From Kiritimatiellia bacterium (GTDB lineage: Bacteria; Verrucomicrobiota; Kiritimatiellia; SLAD01): a stretch of DNA of 7,866 nt. How positions within the stretch are numbered: position 1 is the stretch's first letter; each line of letters starts with the position of its first letter. The notes beneath the pieces are model-generated. The model had not been told where the DNA came from. It did not search any database and saw only the letters and a program-made list of their open reading frames with translations. Location of the stretch: contig SLAD01000202.1 of NCBI GenBank assembly GCA_007126995.1, forward strand, positions 1-7,866, written 5' to 3'. Positions 1-6,653 of this stretch are shown in pieces. The position numbers and the translations under genes were made by a program.

Positions 1-638
1 ACACATTTTCGTGGGTACGGATCCTCCTGCTCCTGTTTCTGGTAACGGCCATCGCCGGCTGCGGACAGAGACGTCCGGTTAATCTCGGTGAGGCGGACAT
101 CCATGCGTTGGGATTCGGTGTGGGACGCGCATTGAAGAGCGAACTTGAGCGGGGCGACACCGTGCTGCTGTTCGGAGTGCCCAATCCGATCGGATATACC
201 GAGGCACTCGAACGCGCCATTGTTCGCGGCTTGGAGCGACAGTTGGGCTCGTTGGGCGTACGAGTGGTTCGCATCCGCTACACGGATGCGGAGGCGGAGA
301 TCTACCTGCGCGGGCGGTATGACGTGTTGCATCCCGACTATGCGCAAGCGGCGTTCAAGCGCCATGGCGGCCCTGCTGCGCGCGCGGTGATCTCGCTTCA
401 AGGCTGGCCGGATGATCAGGATGCCTTCCTGCCTGATCATCTCGTTTTCGTTGCGGTTTCGTGGGGGCAACAGATCGATCCACAGGTATGGACAAGCGCA
501 TTCGAGCGCGTAATTGCCGTCATCGCGTGGGGCGGGACGGCGGAAGGACGCCCCAGCCATAGGGCCTTGAAGGCCGAGGAAGACCTTTTGAGATGGTTTG
601 ATGATCGTTTCGAGGTGGTTAAAGGAGCACGTCAATGA
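1..638 (+). CDS. Putative lipoprotein of unknown function, 5' end outside window
   Basis: The frame is open from the first full codon at position 3 and has no start codon before the signal sequence, so the true start lies just upstream of the window. The visible N-terminus reads WVRILLLLFLVTAIAGC: a hydrophobic stretch ending in a good lipobox (IAGC), with the lipidated Cys codon at 60-62. The mature protein would be about 190 residues, membrane-anchored and facing the periplasm. A TTG at 108 could be called as a start but would discard the signal peptide, so I reject it. The body alternates predicted strands and helices (VLLFGVPNP, then a helix, then VRVVRIRY; later AVISLQGWP, LVFVAVSW, VIAVIAWGG), like an alpha/beta fold such as a periplasmic binding-protein half, but I recognise no family. 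It overlaps the pseudopilin gene by ATGA, which suggests the two products work together, perhaps in a secretion or pilus-like complex (inference). Confidence 0.8.
   Translation, partial: TFSWVRILLLLFLVTAIAGCGQRRPVNLGEADIHALGFGVGRALKSELERGDTVLLFGVPNPIGYTEALERAIVRGLERQLGSLGVRVVRIRYTDAEAEIYLRGRYDVLHPDYAQAAFKRHGGPAARAVISLQGWPDDQDAFLPDHLVFVAVSWGQQIDPQVWTSAFERVIAVIAWGGTAEGRPSHRALKAEEDLLRWFDDRFEVVKGARQ
411..441. repeat. Perfect 10-bp inverted repeat inside the lipoprotein gene
   Basis: GATGATCAGG (411-420) and its exact reverse complement CCTGATCATC (432-441) flank an 11-base loop. The following bases are T-rich (TCGTTTTCG). It encodes PDDQDAFLPDH in the lipoprotein. It could fold as an RNA hairpin, but no function is shown and it may be chance. 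Confidence 0.5.
621..627 (+). promoter_or_regulatory. Ribosome binding site of the pseudopilin gene
   Basis: AAAGGAG lies 7 bases before the ATG at 635, inside the end of the lipoprotein gene. This strong Shine-Dalgarno sequence fixes the pseudopilin start and shows that the overlapping gene is independently initiated as well as coupled. Confidence 0.8.
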
Positions 639-1465
639 ATGCGATCTTTCCAATCCGGCGGCGCGGATTCACGTTGGTCGAACTCTTGGTTATGATCGCT
701 CTCGTGGCCTTGCTGCTTTCGCTGTTGTTGCCCGGAATCCGTTCCGTGCGGGACCGGGGCCTCACTGCGGGGTGCGCCTCCAATTTGCGGCAAATCGGAG
801 TAGCGGCAAGTATGTGGGCTTCGGAATGGAACGGGCGCTTGCCACCCCATGAGATAAGCGATGTGGCTCAAGATTATGCGCTACAAGAGTTGGGTCGGCG
901 GGCGCAAACCTGGACGGATTACGCCATCCTGGGACAGTATCTCGGTAACGATATAGAGCAGAGCCCTGGCTTGGTTCGAAAATCATCCGCACTGCATTGC
1001 CCGGCTGACCGGCAGGATTACCCGGGCTGGAGTCGTTCCCGTGACGACCCGGCGCTGGATGCCTCCAGCTACGGACTCAATGTCTATTTGCAGCGTGATC
1101 CGGGAGCGGACTACCGGCACGGTTGGGGAACGCAGGTAACGTTGCGAAATATCAAGACCGGAATCGGCATGTTTAATGGCAGTCGCACCATACTCGCTAT
1201 TGACGCACATTATCCTAAATGGAATGCCGGGTCCTCCAGCGACACGCCGCCCGCTTACGGCGCACCGGAACCGCTTACCGGAAACTGGACCCCAGGAAGT
1301 CCCACGCATTGGGAAACGTGGGCCATGCGGCACGGTAACCGGCGCGGCGCCAACATCGTTTTTATCGACGGCTCGGTCGCCTACATCGAAGATGATCTGG
1401 CCACGAAGCTGGCGGATCAAACGTATCTATTCAAGAAACTCAACGATTATCAAAACCTGCAATGA
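635..1465 (+). CDS. Prepilin-type (type II secretion G-like) pseudopilin with H-Xn-DG C-terminal motif
   Basis: The N-terminus is a class III prepilin leader: a short basic segment (IRRRG, residues 7-11), then FTLVE with Glu16 at mature position 5, then a hydrophobic helix to about residue 33. Prepilin peptidase would cut after Gly11 and methylate Phe12. Next comes the segment CASNLRQIG (47-55), followed by HCP (121-123) and SYGLN (145-149), all typical of the large PVC-group pseudopilin family with a processing-associated 'H-X9-DG' domain. The C-terminus has H233...D245-G246, which is H-X11-DG, two residues longer than the usual spacing. Length (276 residues) fits the family. It presumably assembles in or at the inner membrane in a type II secretion or pilus-like system; such genes are often numerous and scattered in these genomes, so the specific cargo is unknown. 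It overlaps the lipoprotein gene by 4 bases (ATGA). Confidence 0.93.
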   Translation: MNAIFPIRRRGFTLVELLVMIALVALLLSLLLPGIRSVRDRGLTAGCASNLRQIGVAASMWASEWNGRLPPHEISDVAQDYALQELGRRAQTWTDYAILGQYLGNDIEQSPGLVRKSSALHCPADRQDYPGWSRSRDDPALDASSYGLNVYLQRDPGADYRHGWGTQVTLRNIKTGIGMFNGSRTILAIDAHYPKWNAGSSSDTPPAYGAPEPLTGNWTPGSPTHWETWAMRHGNRRGANIVFIDGSVAYIEDDLATKLADQTYLFKKLNDYQNLQ

Positions 1466-1563
1466 GTTTCGGCGGACGACCTTGTGTCGCCCCTGATTCC
1501 CTTTCCACATACTGCTTGACCACGCGCACCGAAAAGAATGAGACCTTGGTATTAGTCTTTGTG
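1466..1563. other. Intergenic gap between convergent genes
   Basis: These 98 bases separate the stop of the pseudopilin gene from the stop of the 670-residue protein gene. No gene is visible. The best hairpin is 1474-1492: read on the - strand it gives a 7-bp stem (GGGCGAC/GTCGTCC, one G-U pair) with a 5-base loop. It lacks a U-tract, so it is not a convincing intrinsic terminator for either side. Confidence 0.6.
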
Positions 1564-3576
1564 TCAGGTGCTGTACTCACCCTTCAATATGACGCATTCC
1601 CAGGCGCGTAACGGTTCGGCAAGCCGAAGGTCTACGGTGGGGTTCTGAAGGGCACGTCGGACGCCGTTGGCTGCGAGAACAAACGCCTCCGTCATCCGCA
1701 TGCGTTCCGACAGGCCGTGCCACGTGATCGTTGCGACGTCGTCCGAAGATCCGTTCCAGATGACCGCGCGCCATTGATGCGCGTCGGCGAACACCACGGG
1801 CACCAGCCATGCGCCGCCCTCGGCGCGGAAACAGGGCGATCCGCGATTCAAAAACGTTGTGATCCGGGCCCATTGATCAGCGCGCAGATGATTCATGTGC
1901 GGTGGTGTATCAGCGTTCCACGGGGCAATCGCCACGCGTCCGCCGTGTCGGTTGGTGAAGGCGATTACGCCGTGGCCCATCCGTTCCTGTTGCGGACCGC
2001 GCAGTTCGGTGACGAGCGTTGCTTCGGGCGCCGGGGTCCCTTGTATAAGGTGTTGCCCGTACGGCGTGAAGAACTCGGAATTGACCGAAATCAATGCGCC
2101 GGGCCGGAACGTGTAATCCGGATGCACGCACACTTCCACGGCATAGGGCCGATCGTTTTGGGTGATCGCATGGATGTGCGCGAGCCCGATCTCGGCGGCG
2201 AATCCACGTTCGGCCAACACGCGCGCGGCATAACCGTCCAGCAACAGCCCGCGGCGGAGCCAGCGCCCGATCTGTTCGTCGGATAGGGCATGCACCACCG
2301 GACCGCCCAGCGCGATGACGTTTCCATCCGTTTGCACCGAAGTGGCCAACCCCGCTGCGCCCAGCCAGCCAGCCCAACCGCGACTGGGACAAACCAGTTC
2401 CTCCCAGGACCCGCCGCGAGCCGTGTGTAGGCGACGGCCCATATCTTCCGACCAGGGAAGACCGATGCCCTGCGTGCGTAAGGCGGCGGGAAACTCATCC
2501 GCGATCCAATTCAGTGCCGGCTTCCAGGCACGCAGAAAGGCTGCGCGCGACGGATCATCGTCCGGGTCATTGCCCATGTGATCATACACGCTGCATTGCA
2601 GTTTGGCGGCGCCGAACATCTGTGCCAGCGCCATTTGCGCACCGGTCTGGCGGAGTGATTTATTCCACGGTGTGTAGGGGATGCACTCGATTTCCGGTTC
2701 CGACGAAACGCCGTCGGGTTGAATCGATCGGTTCTGGTCCAGACGATTGATCGCCAGTGGCAGTTCCCGGCCCATCACTTCTTCGTACGGCCAGAAATGG
2801 GGGCGGTGATAAACGACCTTGTCGGAGCTGATGGCCCGCCACCACTCCTTCCAGCGCCGACCCTCGGCCGCATGTTGCTCTGGAAGACTCGACATCAAGC
2901 CGAGTCGCTTGCCTTTCGATTCCACCAGCCTGCGCCATTCGGTCAACAGCGCCAGGTGTTGTTGGTCCCAAAGATCCATCCACTGTTCGCGCCAGGGGTG
3001 CGGTTTGCCCGGCGCCGTACAAGCGGCCACCAAGGCTTCGCGCGTGACGGGTTCACCGATGTGTTCCGAGAAGGCCTGCATGTGTAAGGGACAGAAGCAG
3101 CCGCCCCACGCCAGATCCCCGTGATTATGGTAGCGGATGTCGTCGTCCACCCAAATCACATCAAACGGCGCGTCCGCATACAGAGCCAGCGTTTGGCGGT
3201 AATACGTCCGCCAGCCCGGATCGAGCGGACAGACCACAGCAGTCGCCGCACGTCCATTGGGATCCATCATGCGCTGCCACTGTGCTTGGTCCGGTTTCAG
3301 CGTACGCCCGCGATCCACGTGCAAGACCGAGTGCCAGGGGTTGAGACTGGTTCGCACGCCGACCGCATGCAGCGCTTCGGTGATGGGGCGGCTTAACGCC
3401 AGCCATTCGCGAATCTCGTCCACCGTGTCATGCCCGTTGTTGAATTCCTCCGCAAAGAAGAACAGCATGACCTCATCCACGTCGGCGTCGCGGCATAGCC
3501 GTACCCAACGGGCAGCGGTCTCATGAACATCCCGATGCGGGTCGAATTGAAGGCGAAGCGTGATGTGTGCGGTCAT
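1564..3576 (-). CDS. Glycoside-hydrolase-like protein, family unassigned (670 aa)
   Basis: Last gene of the operon. There is no signal peptide or membrane segment, so it is probably cytoplasmic. Residues 1 to about 360 look like a TIM barrel of the GH-A type: strand-like segments such as VDEVMLFFF (33-41), VRTSLNPW (74-81), FDVIWVDDD (138-146) and KRLGLMSS (223-230), with acidic and aromatic clusters at strand ends. The stretch IWVDDDIRYHNHG (141-153) followed by GCFCPLHMQAF (159-169) resembles GH42-like proteins; Asp144-146, Glu293-Glu297 and Asp332 are candidate active-site residues. Residues about 365-510 look alpha/beta, possibly like the beta-galactosidase trimerisation domain, and about 530-670 look beta-rich (C-terminal sandwich). 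The exact CAZy family is not recognised and enzyme activity is inferred. The ATG lies 5 bases after the stop of the oxidoreductase gene, with C-rich sequence and no Shine-Dalgarno in front, so translation probably depends on coupling. Confidence 0.85.
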   Translation of the reverse strand: MTAHITLRLQFDPHRDVHETAARWVRLCRDADVDEVMLFFFAEEFNNGHDTVDEIREWLALSRPITEALHAVGVRTSLNPWHSVLHVDRGRTLKPDQAQWQRMMDPNGRAATAVVCPLDPGWRTYYRQTLALYADAPFDVIWVDDDIRYHNHGDLAWGGCFCPLHMQAFSEHIGEPVTREALVAACTAPGKPHPWREQWMDLWDQQHLALLTEWRRLVESKGKRLGLMSSLPEQHAAEGRRWKEWWRAISSDKVVYHRPHFWPYEEVMGRELPLAINRLDQNRSIQPDGVSSEPEIECIPYTPWNKSLRQTGAQMALAQMFGAAKLQCSVYDHMGNDPDDDPSRAAFLRAWKPALNWIADEFPAALRTQGIGLPWSEDMGRRLHTARGGSWEELVCPSRGWAGWLGAAGLATSVQTDGNVIALGGPVVHALSDEQIGRWLRRGLLLDGYAARVLAERGFAAEIGLAHIHAITQNDRPYAVEVCVHPDYTFRPGALISVNSEFFTPYGQHLIQGTPAPEATLVTELRGPQQERMGHGVIAFTNRHGGRVAIAPWNADTPPHMNHLRADQWARITTFLNRGSPCFRAEGGAWLVPVVFADAHQWRAVIWNGSSDDVATITWHGLSERMRMTEAFVLAANGVRRALQNPTVDLRLAEPLRAWECVILKGEYST

Positions 3577-3581
3577 ATTGT

Positions 3582-4721
3582 TTAAGGGGAGGGGGGTGGA
3601 GCGACATCGACGGGACGTCCGCCGTTGCGTAAGGATTCCGTGGCGGCACAGGCGGCCGCCACGCTTTGCCGGGCGTCCAGCGGCGTGGTGCTGGCCGGGG
3701 CTTCGTCACGCACGAACGCCAGAAATTCGTCCACGATCCGTGCGTCCGCGCCGCCGTGGTCCCCGGTCTCCACCGATACCGGGATGATTTCATCCGGTTC
3801 ATCGCGATAGCCGATTGCCCGCGTATTCCAAATCTTGATTACGGTACCGGCATCGACGTCGCCAAAATTCTCCATCCGCCCTGCCGTGCCGATGATCGTG
3901 TAGTTGCGCCAATAGTCCGGCGTAAAATGGCATTGCTGATAGGACGCCAGCACACCGTTGTCCAGTTGCATCGTCATGAGGCTGATGTCTTCCACATCCA
4001 CCACTGGGTTCAACAGCGTTTGCGCTGCAGGCGGCCACGTGGAAATGTCTTCGATCACTGGTCGCGGACCACCCGGCACTTGTCGATCCTGGACGGCGCC
4101 ATACACCAGTAGATCGCCCATAGCATGGACGCGGCGGCTGTAGGCGCCGCTCAGCCAATGGATGACGTCGATGTCGTGACAGCCCTTTTGCAGTAGGAGC
4201 CCATTGCTGTGCCGGCGTTCCGCGTGCCAGTCTTTGAAGTAGTAGTCGCCGCCGTGTCCGACGAAATGCCGACACCAAATCGCTTTGACCTCACCAATCG
4301 CTCCCGCGCGCAGACGTTCCCGCATCGTCAGGATAAACGGCATGTGCCGCATATTATGGCCGAGATACAATTTTGCGCCCGACGCTTTGGCAGCGGCCAG
4401 AATCCGGTCGCACCCTGCCACCGAAATAGCCATGGGCTTCTCCAGATAAACCGCCCGGCCGGTCGCCAGCGCGGCCACCGCATGTTCCTCATGACAATAG
4501 TCGGGCGTGGTGACGAATACGGCGTCGAGATCCTGGTCCAGCAAGACCCGGTAATCCTGCGTGGTCAACACGCCGTCGCCGTATCGTACACGGCATTCGG
4601 CCAGCACGGGGTCCTGCAAATCGCAACAGGCCACCACTCGCGCGCCCGCGTCCGGGCGATGCGCACGTTCCGCCAACCAACCGCGCCGACCCGCGCCAAT
4701 AACTCCGATACGAATGTCCAT
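3582..4721 (-). CDS. Gfo/Idh/MocA family oxidoreductase
   Basis: A 379-residue NAD(P)-dependent sugar oxidoreductase-like protein, cytoplasmic. The N-terminal Rossmann fold shows the nucleotide motif GVIGAGRRG (6-14), the strand AVFVTTPDYCHEEHA (67-81), and the hallmark EKP at 94-96, whose Lys95 is the usual catalytic lysine. The C-terminal alpha/beta substrate domain includes KGCHDIDVIHWL (179-190), where His182 and Asp183-Asp185 match the conserved position in this family, and GHNMRH (121-126). The end (GGADARIVDEFL) is also typical. Family members oxidise or reduce sugars, inositols or glycosides, and some use NAD+ as an internal redox cofactor to cleave glycosidic bonds through 3-keto intermediates. 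I do not see the GGWRTxHS motif of GH109, so I do not call it an alpha-N-acetylgalactosaminidase. It starts 6 bases after the kinase stop, with GCAGG as Shine-Dalgarno, and is followed after 5 bases by the glycosidase-like gene. The substrate is unknown. Confidence 0.93.
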   Translation of the reverse strand: MDIRIGVIGAGRRGWLAERAHRPDAGARVVACCDLQDPVLAECRVRYGDGVLTTQDYRVLLDQDLDAVFVTTPDYCHEEHAVAALATGRAVYLEKPMAISVAGCDRILAAAKASGAKLYLGHNMRHMPFILTMRERLRAGAIGEVKAIWCRHFVGHGGDYYFKDWHAERRHSNGLLLQKGCHDIDVIHWLSGAYSRRVHAMGDLLVYGAVQDRQVPGGPRPVIEDISTWPPAAQTLLNPVVDVEDISLMTMQLDNGVLASYQQCHFTPDYWRNYTIIGTAGRMENFGDVDAGTVIKIWNTRAIGYRDEPDEIIPVSVETGDHGGADARIVDEFLAFVRDEAPASTTPLDARQSVAAACAATESLRNGGRPVDVAPPPSP

Positions 4722-4727
4722 TTGGGA

Positions 4728-5858
4728 TTACCTGCCAGTGTCTGAAGTCGCGTGTTCCACCATGCGTTGCATACAGTCCAATTGATCTTCCATCGAGGTC
4801 ATCAGCTTGAACTGCGCACGGGCCCGATCCAGGTTGTGACCGTCGCGATGGATTTTGAAATAGGTGTCGCCGGACAGGTAATCGGTCAAAAAGCGCAGGC
4901 CGATCTCGAAGGTGATCAAAATCCCGGAAAACGCGAGCTGCCGGATTTCGGCGTCGTTCAGGAAGTTGCGGGTTGCGCCCAGATAGCCTTGCGCCAAGGC
5001 CTCGAAGCGGGACAGGTCGCAGGCAATGCGGGACAGATCGCGTTCGTCCTCCTCCGCCGTGTTCGTCGCCGTTCGCATCATGTCGCCAAAATCATACAAC
5101 GCGAGCCCGGGCATGACGGTGTCGAGATCAATCACGCAAAGCCCTTCGTGGGTTGTGACATCCATCATTACATTGTTGATCTTGGTGTCATTGTGCGTGA
5201 TTCGTTCCGGCAGGATACCGGCGGCTTGTTGATCCAACAGCACGTCCACGATCGCCTCGCGGCTTTGGGCAAACGCAATCTCATCCCGCGCAGCTGCCGC
5301 GCGTCCGCACGCATCGTCTTCCACAGCGTTCATGAACGCATTGAAGCGTGCGCGCGTGTGATGAAATGCCGGAATGGTCTCGTGCAAGCGCGGGCCGGGC
5401 AGATCGGCCAGTTGGCGTTGAAAAAGACCGAACGCTTTTGCCGCTTCATAAGCCTGTTGATGGCTTTGAATGATGTCGTAGGTGCGTGCGGATTCGATAA
5501 AGGGATACAGCCGCCAGTAATCGCCTTCGTCATCCAGCAGAACGTCTTTGCCTTCCCGTGTGGGAATGAGGGTCAGGGCGCGACGATGCGCGTCGGCCCG
5601 CCCTTCCGTTTCCAGACAACCGCGAACATGCCGACACACCCGTGCAATATTGTCCATCAACGACGGTATGTCCTTGAACACCCGATGATTGATGCGTTGC
5701 AAAATATAGCGGCGGCTGGTGTGGTTTTCTGCAAAGCGAAGCGCGAACGTATCGTTGATGTGTCCGCTTCCGTACGGGATGCCGTCCAGCAGATGCCCGT
5801 CTACCGGAAAACAATCAGCCACAGCGGTCAAGCGTTCGATGGGTATGTTCTGCGTCAT
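4728..5858 (-). CDS. nahK: N-acetylhexosamine 1-kinase (NahK-type, APH fold)
   Basis: A 376-residue aminoglycoside-phosphotransferase-fold kinase that closely resembles remembered Bifidobacterium NahK (about 359 residues). That enzyme uses ATP to make GlcNAc-1-P or GalNAc-1-P from the free N-acetylhexosamine. Matching landmarks are PYGSGHINDTF (28-38), RYILQRIN (50-57), WRLYPFIE (115-122), the catalytic loop THNDTKINN (221-229) with Asp224 as probable catalytic base, the metal-binding segment VIDLDTVMPG (242-251) followed by YDFGD (255-259), and the C-terminal segment GLRFLTDYLSGDTYF (320-334). No signal peptide, so cytoplasmic. GGA 6 bases before the ATG is a modest ribosome site; the nagB stop lies 12 bases upstream. 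In bifidobacteria nahK sits beside a GH112 galacto-N-biose/lacto-N-biose phosphorylase; here that phosphorylase is absent and an oxidoreductase plus a glycosidase-like protein follow. Specificity (GlcNAc, GalNAc or ManNAc) cannot be read from sequence. Confidence 0.9.
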   Translation of the reverse strand: MTQNIPIERLTAVADCFPVDGHLLDGIPYGSGHINDTFALRFAENHTSRRYILQRINHRVFKDIPSLMDNIARVCRHVRGCLETEGRADAHRRALTLIPTREGKDVLLDDEGDYWRLYPFIESARTYDIIQSHQQAYEAAKAFGLFQRQLADLPGPRLHETIPAFHHTRARFNAFMNAVEDDACGRAAAARDEIAFAQSREAIVDVLLDQQAAGILPERITHNDTKINNVMMDVTTHEGLCVIDLDTVMPGLALYDFGDMMRTATNTAEEDERDLSRIACDLSRFEALAQGYLGATRNFLNDAEIRQLAFSGILITFEIGLRFLTDYLSGDTYFKIHRDGHNLDRARAQFKLMTSMEDQLDCMQRMVEHATSDTGR

Positions 5859-5870
5859 ACGAATCCGCGA

Positions 5871-6653
5871 TCAATGCCTTTGCCAAGCGGGCTTCTGTTC
5901 GTATACCCAACGATAGTAGGCTGCTCTAGTCAGTTTTGTCGATGCGGGTTCATCGATCAGGATGTGTGCGCGAGGATGAAATTGCAGGGCGGAGGCCGGC
6001 ATCATGGCGCCGACCGGACCCTCTACGGCACCCGCCACGGCATCGGCTTTACCCTCGCCGAACGCCAGCAGCAGCACTTGGCGGCTGTCCATGATGCTGC
6101 CGATCCCCATCGTGATTACATGATGCGGTTGCTCGGACGGATCATCAAAAAAGCGGGCGTTGTCGCGCAACGTTTGGGGGGTCAACGTTTTGATCCGCGT
6201 GCGGGAGGCCAGCGAGGAACTGGGTTCGTTGAACCCGATGTGTCCATCGGAACCGATGCCCAGCACTTGAAGGTCAATGCCGCCGGCGTCGGCGATAGCC
6301 GCTTCGTAGTCGGCGCAAAACTGCGGAATATCCTGGGCCAGCCCGTCGGGCACATGGGCGCGGTCCGGTCGCAGGTTGATGTGTTCGAAGAGCTGGCTGC
6401 GCATAAAGGAATGGTAGGACTGCGGATGATCCGGCGGCAGCCCCACGTATTCGTCCAGATTGAAGGTGGTGACGCGGCTGAAATCCAAGCCGTCTTGCCG
6501 GTGTAATCGCACCAGTTCCCGGTAGAGTCCGACCGGCGTGGAGCCAGTGGCGAGGCCCAGCACGGCATGGGGCTTTTCCCGAATGCACTTGGCGACAATC
6601 CGGGCGGCGACCCGGCTGACCGCTTCCGGGTCAGACAGAATGATCACTTCCAT
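5871..6653 (-). CDS. nagB: Glucosamine-6-phosphate deaminase
   Basis: Converts glucosamine-6-phosphate to fructose-6-phosphate and ammonia, the last step in feeding amino sugars into glycolysis; cytoplasmic. At 260 residues it is close to E. coli NagB (266) and very similar along its length. Catalytic residues are intact: Asp67 in FNLDEYVGL (E. coli Asp72), and Asp136, His138 and Glu143 in GSDGHIGFNEP (E. coli Asp141, His143, Glu148). The phosphate-binding loop LATGSTP (34-40) is present. The allosteric-site segment SSLASRTRIKT is also conserved (Ser146, Ser147, Arg153, Lys155, Thr156 by alignment to E. coli Ser151-Thr161), so GlcNAc-6-P activation is possible. The start is fixed by a strong Shine-Dalgarno within the upstream gene; the first 23 bases overlap the PIG-L gene end. 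No NagA is adjacent, so the neighbouring PIG-L enzyme is the only deacetylase candidate here. Confidence 0.97.
   Translation of the reverse strand: MEVIILSDPEAVSRVAARIVAKCIREKPHAVLGLATGSTPVGLYRELVRLHRQDGLDFSRVTTFNLDEYVGLPPDHPQSYHSFMRSQLFEHINLRPDRAHVPDGLAQDIPQFCADYEAAIADAGGIDLQVLGIGSDGHIGFNEPSSSLASRTRIKTLTPQTLRDNARFFDDPSEQPHHVITMGIGSIMDSRQVLLLAFGEGKADAVAGAVEGPVGAMMPASALQFHPRAHILIDEPASTKLTRAAYYRWVYEQKPAWQRH

Noticed and set aside
108..638. Internal TTG start for the first + strand gene
   Set aside because: The frame continues upstream through a clear lipoprotein signal peptide and lipobox, so the gene starts before the window.
641..656. TTTCCAATC at the start of the pseudopilin gene as a fourth palindrome copy
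   Set aside because: Only the left arm matches; the right arm TTGGAAA is absent, so it is a chance half-match.
1474..1492. Possible shared terminator between the convergent genes
   Set aside because: The stem is short with a wobble or mismatch depending on strand, and no U-tract follows on either side.
3582..4721. GH109 alpha-N-acetylgalactosaminidase assignment for the oxidoreductase
   Set aside because: The neighbourhood fits, but the GGWRTxHS motif and the usual secretion signal are not seen; only the broad Gfo/Idh/MocA family can be supported.
4752..6506. Long open frame of 584 codons on the + strand, antisense to the kinase and nagB
   Set aside because: It runs across two well-identified genes and their gap. 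The composition is that of a mirror frame in GC-rich coding DNA, with no recognisable motif or ribosome site.
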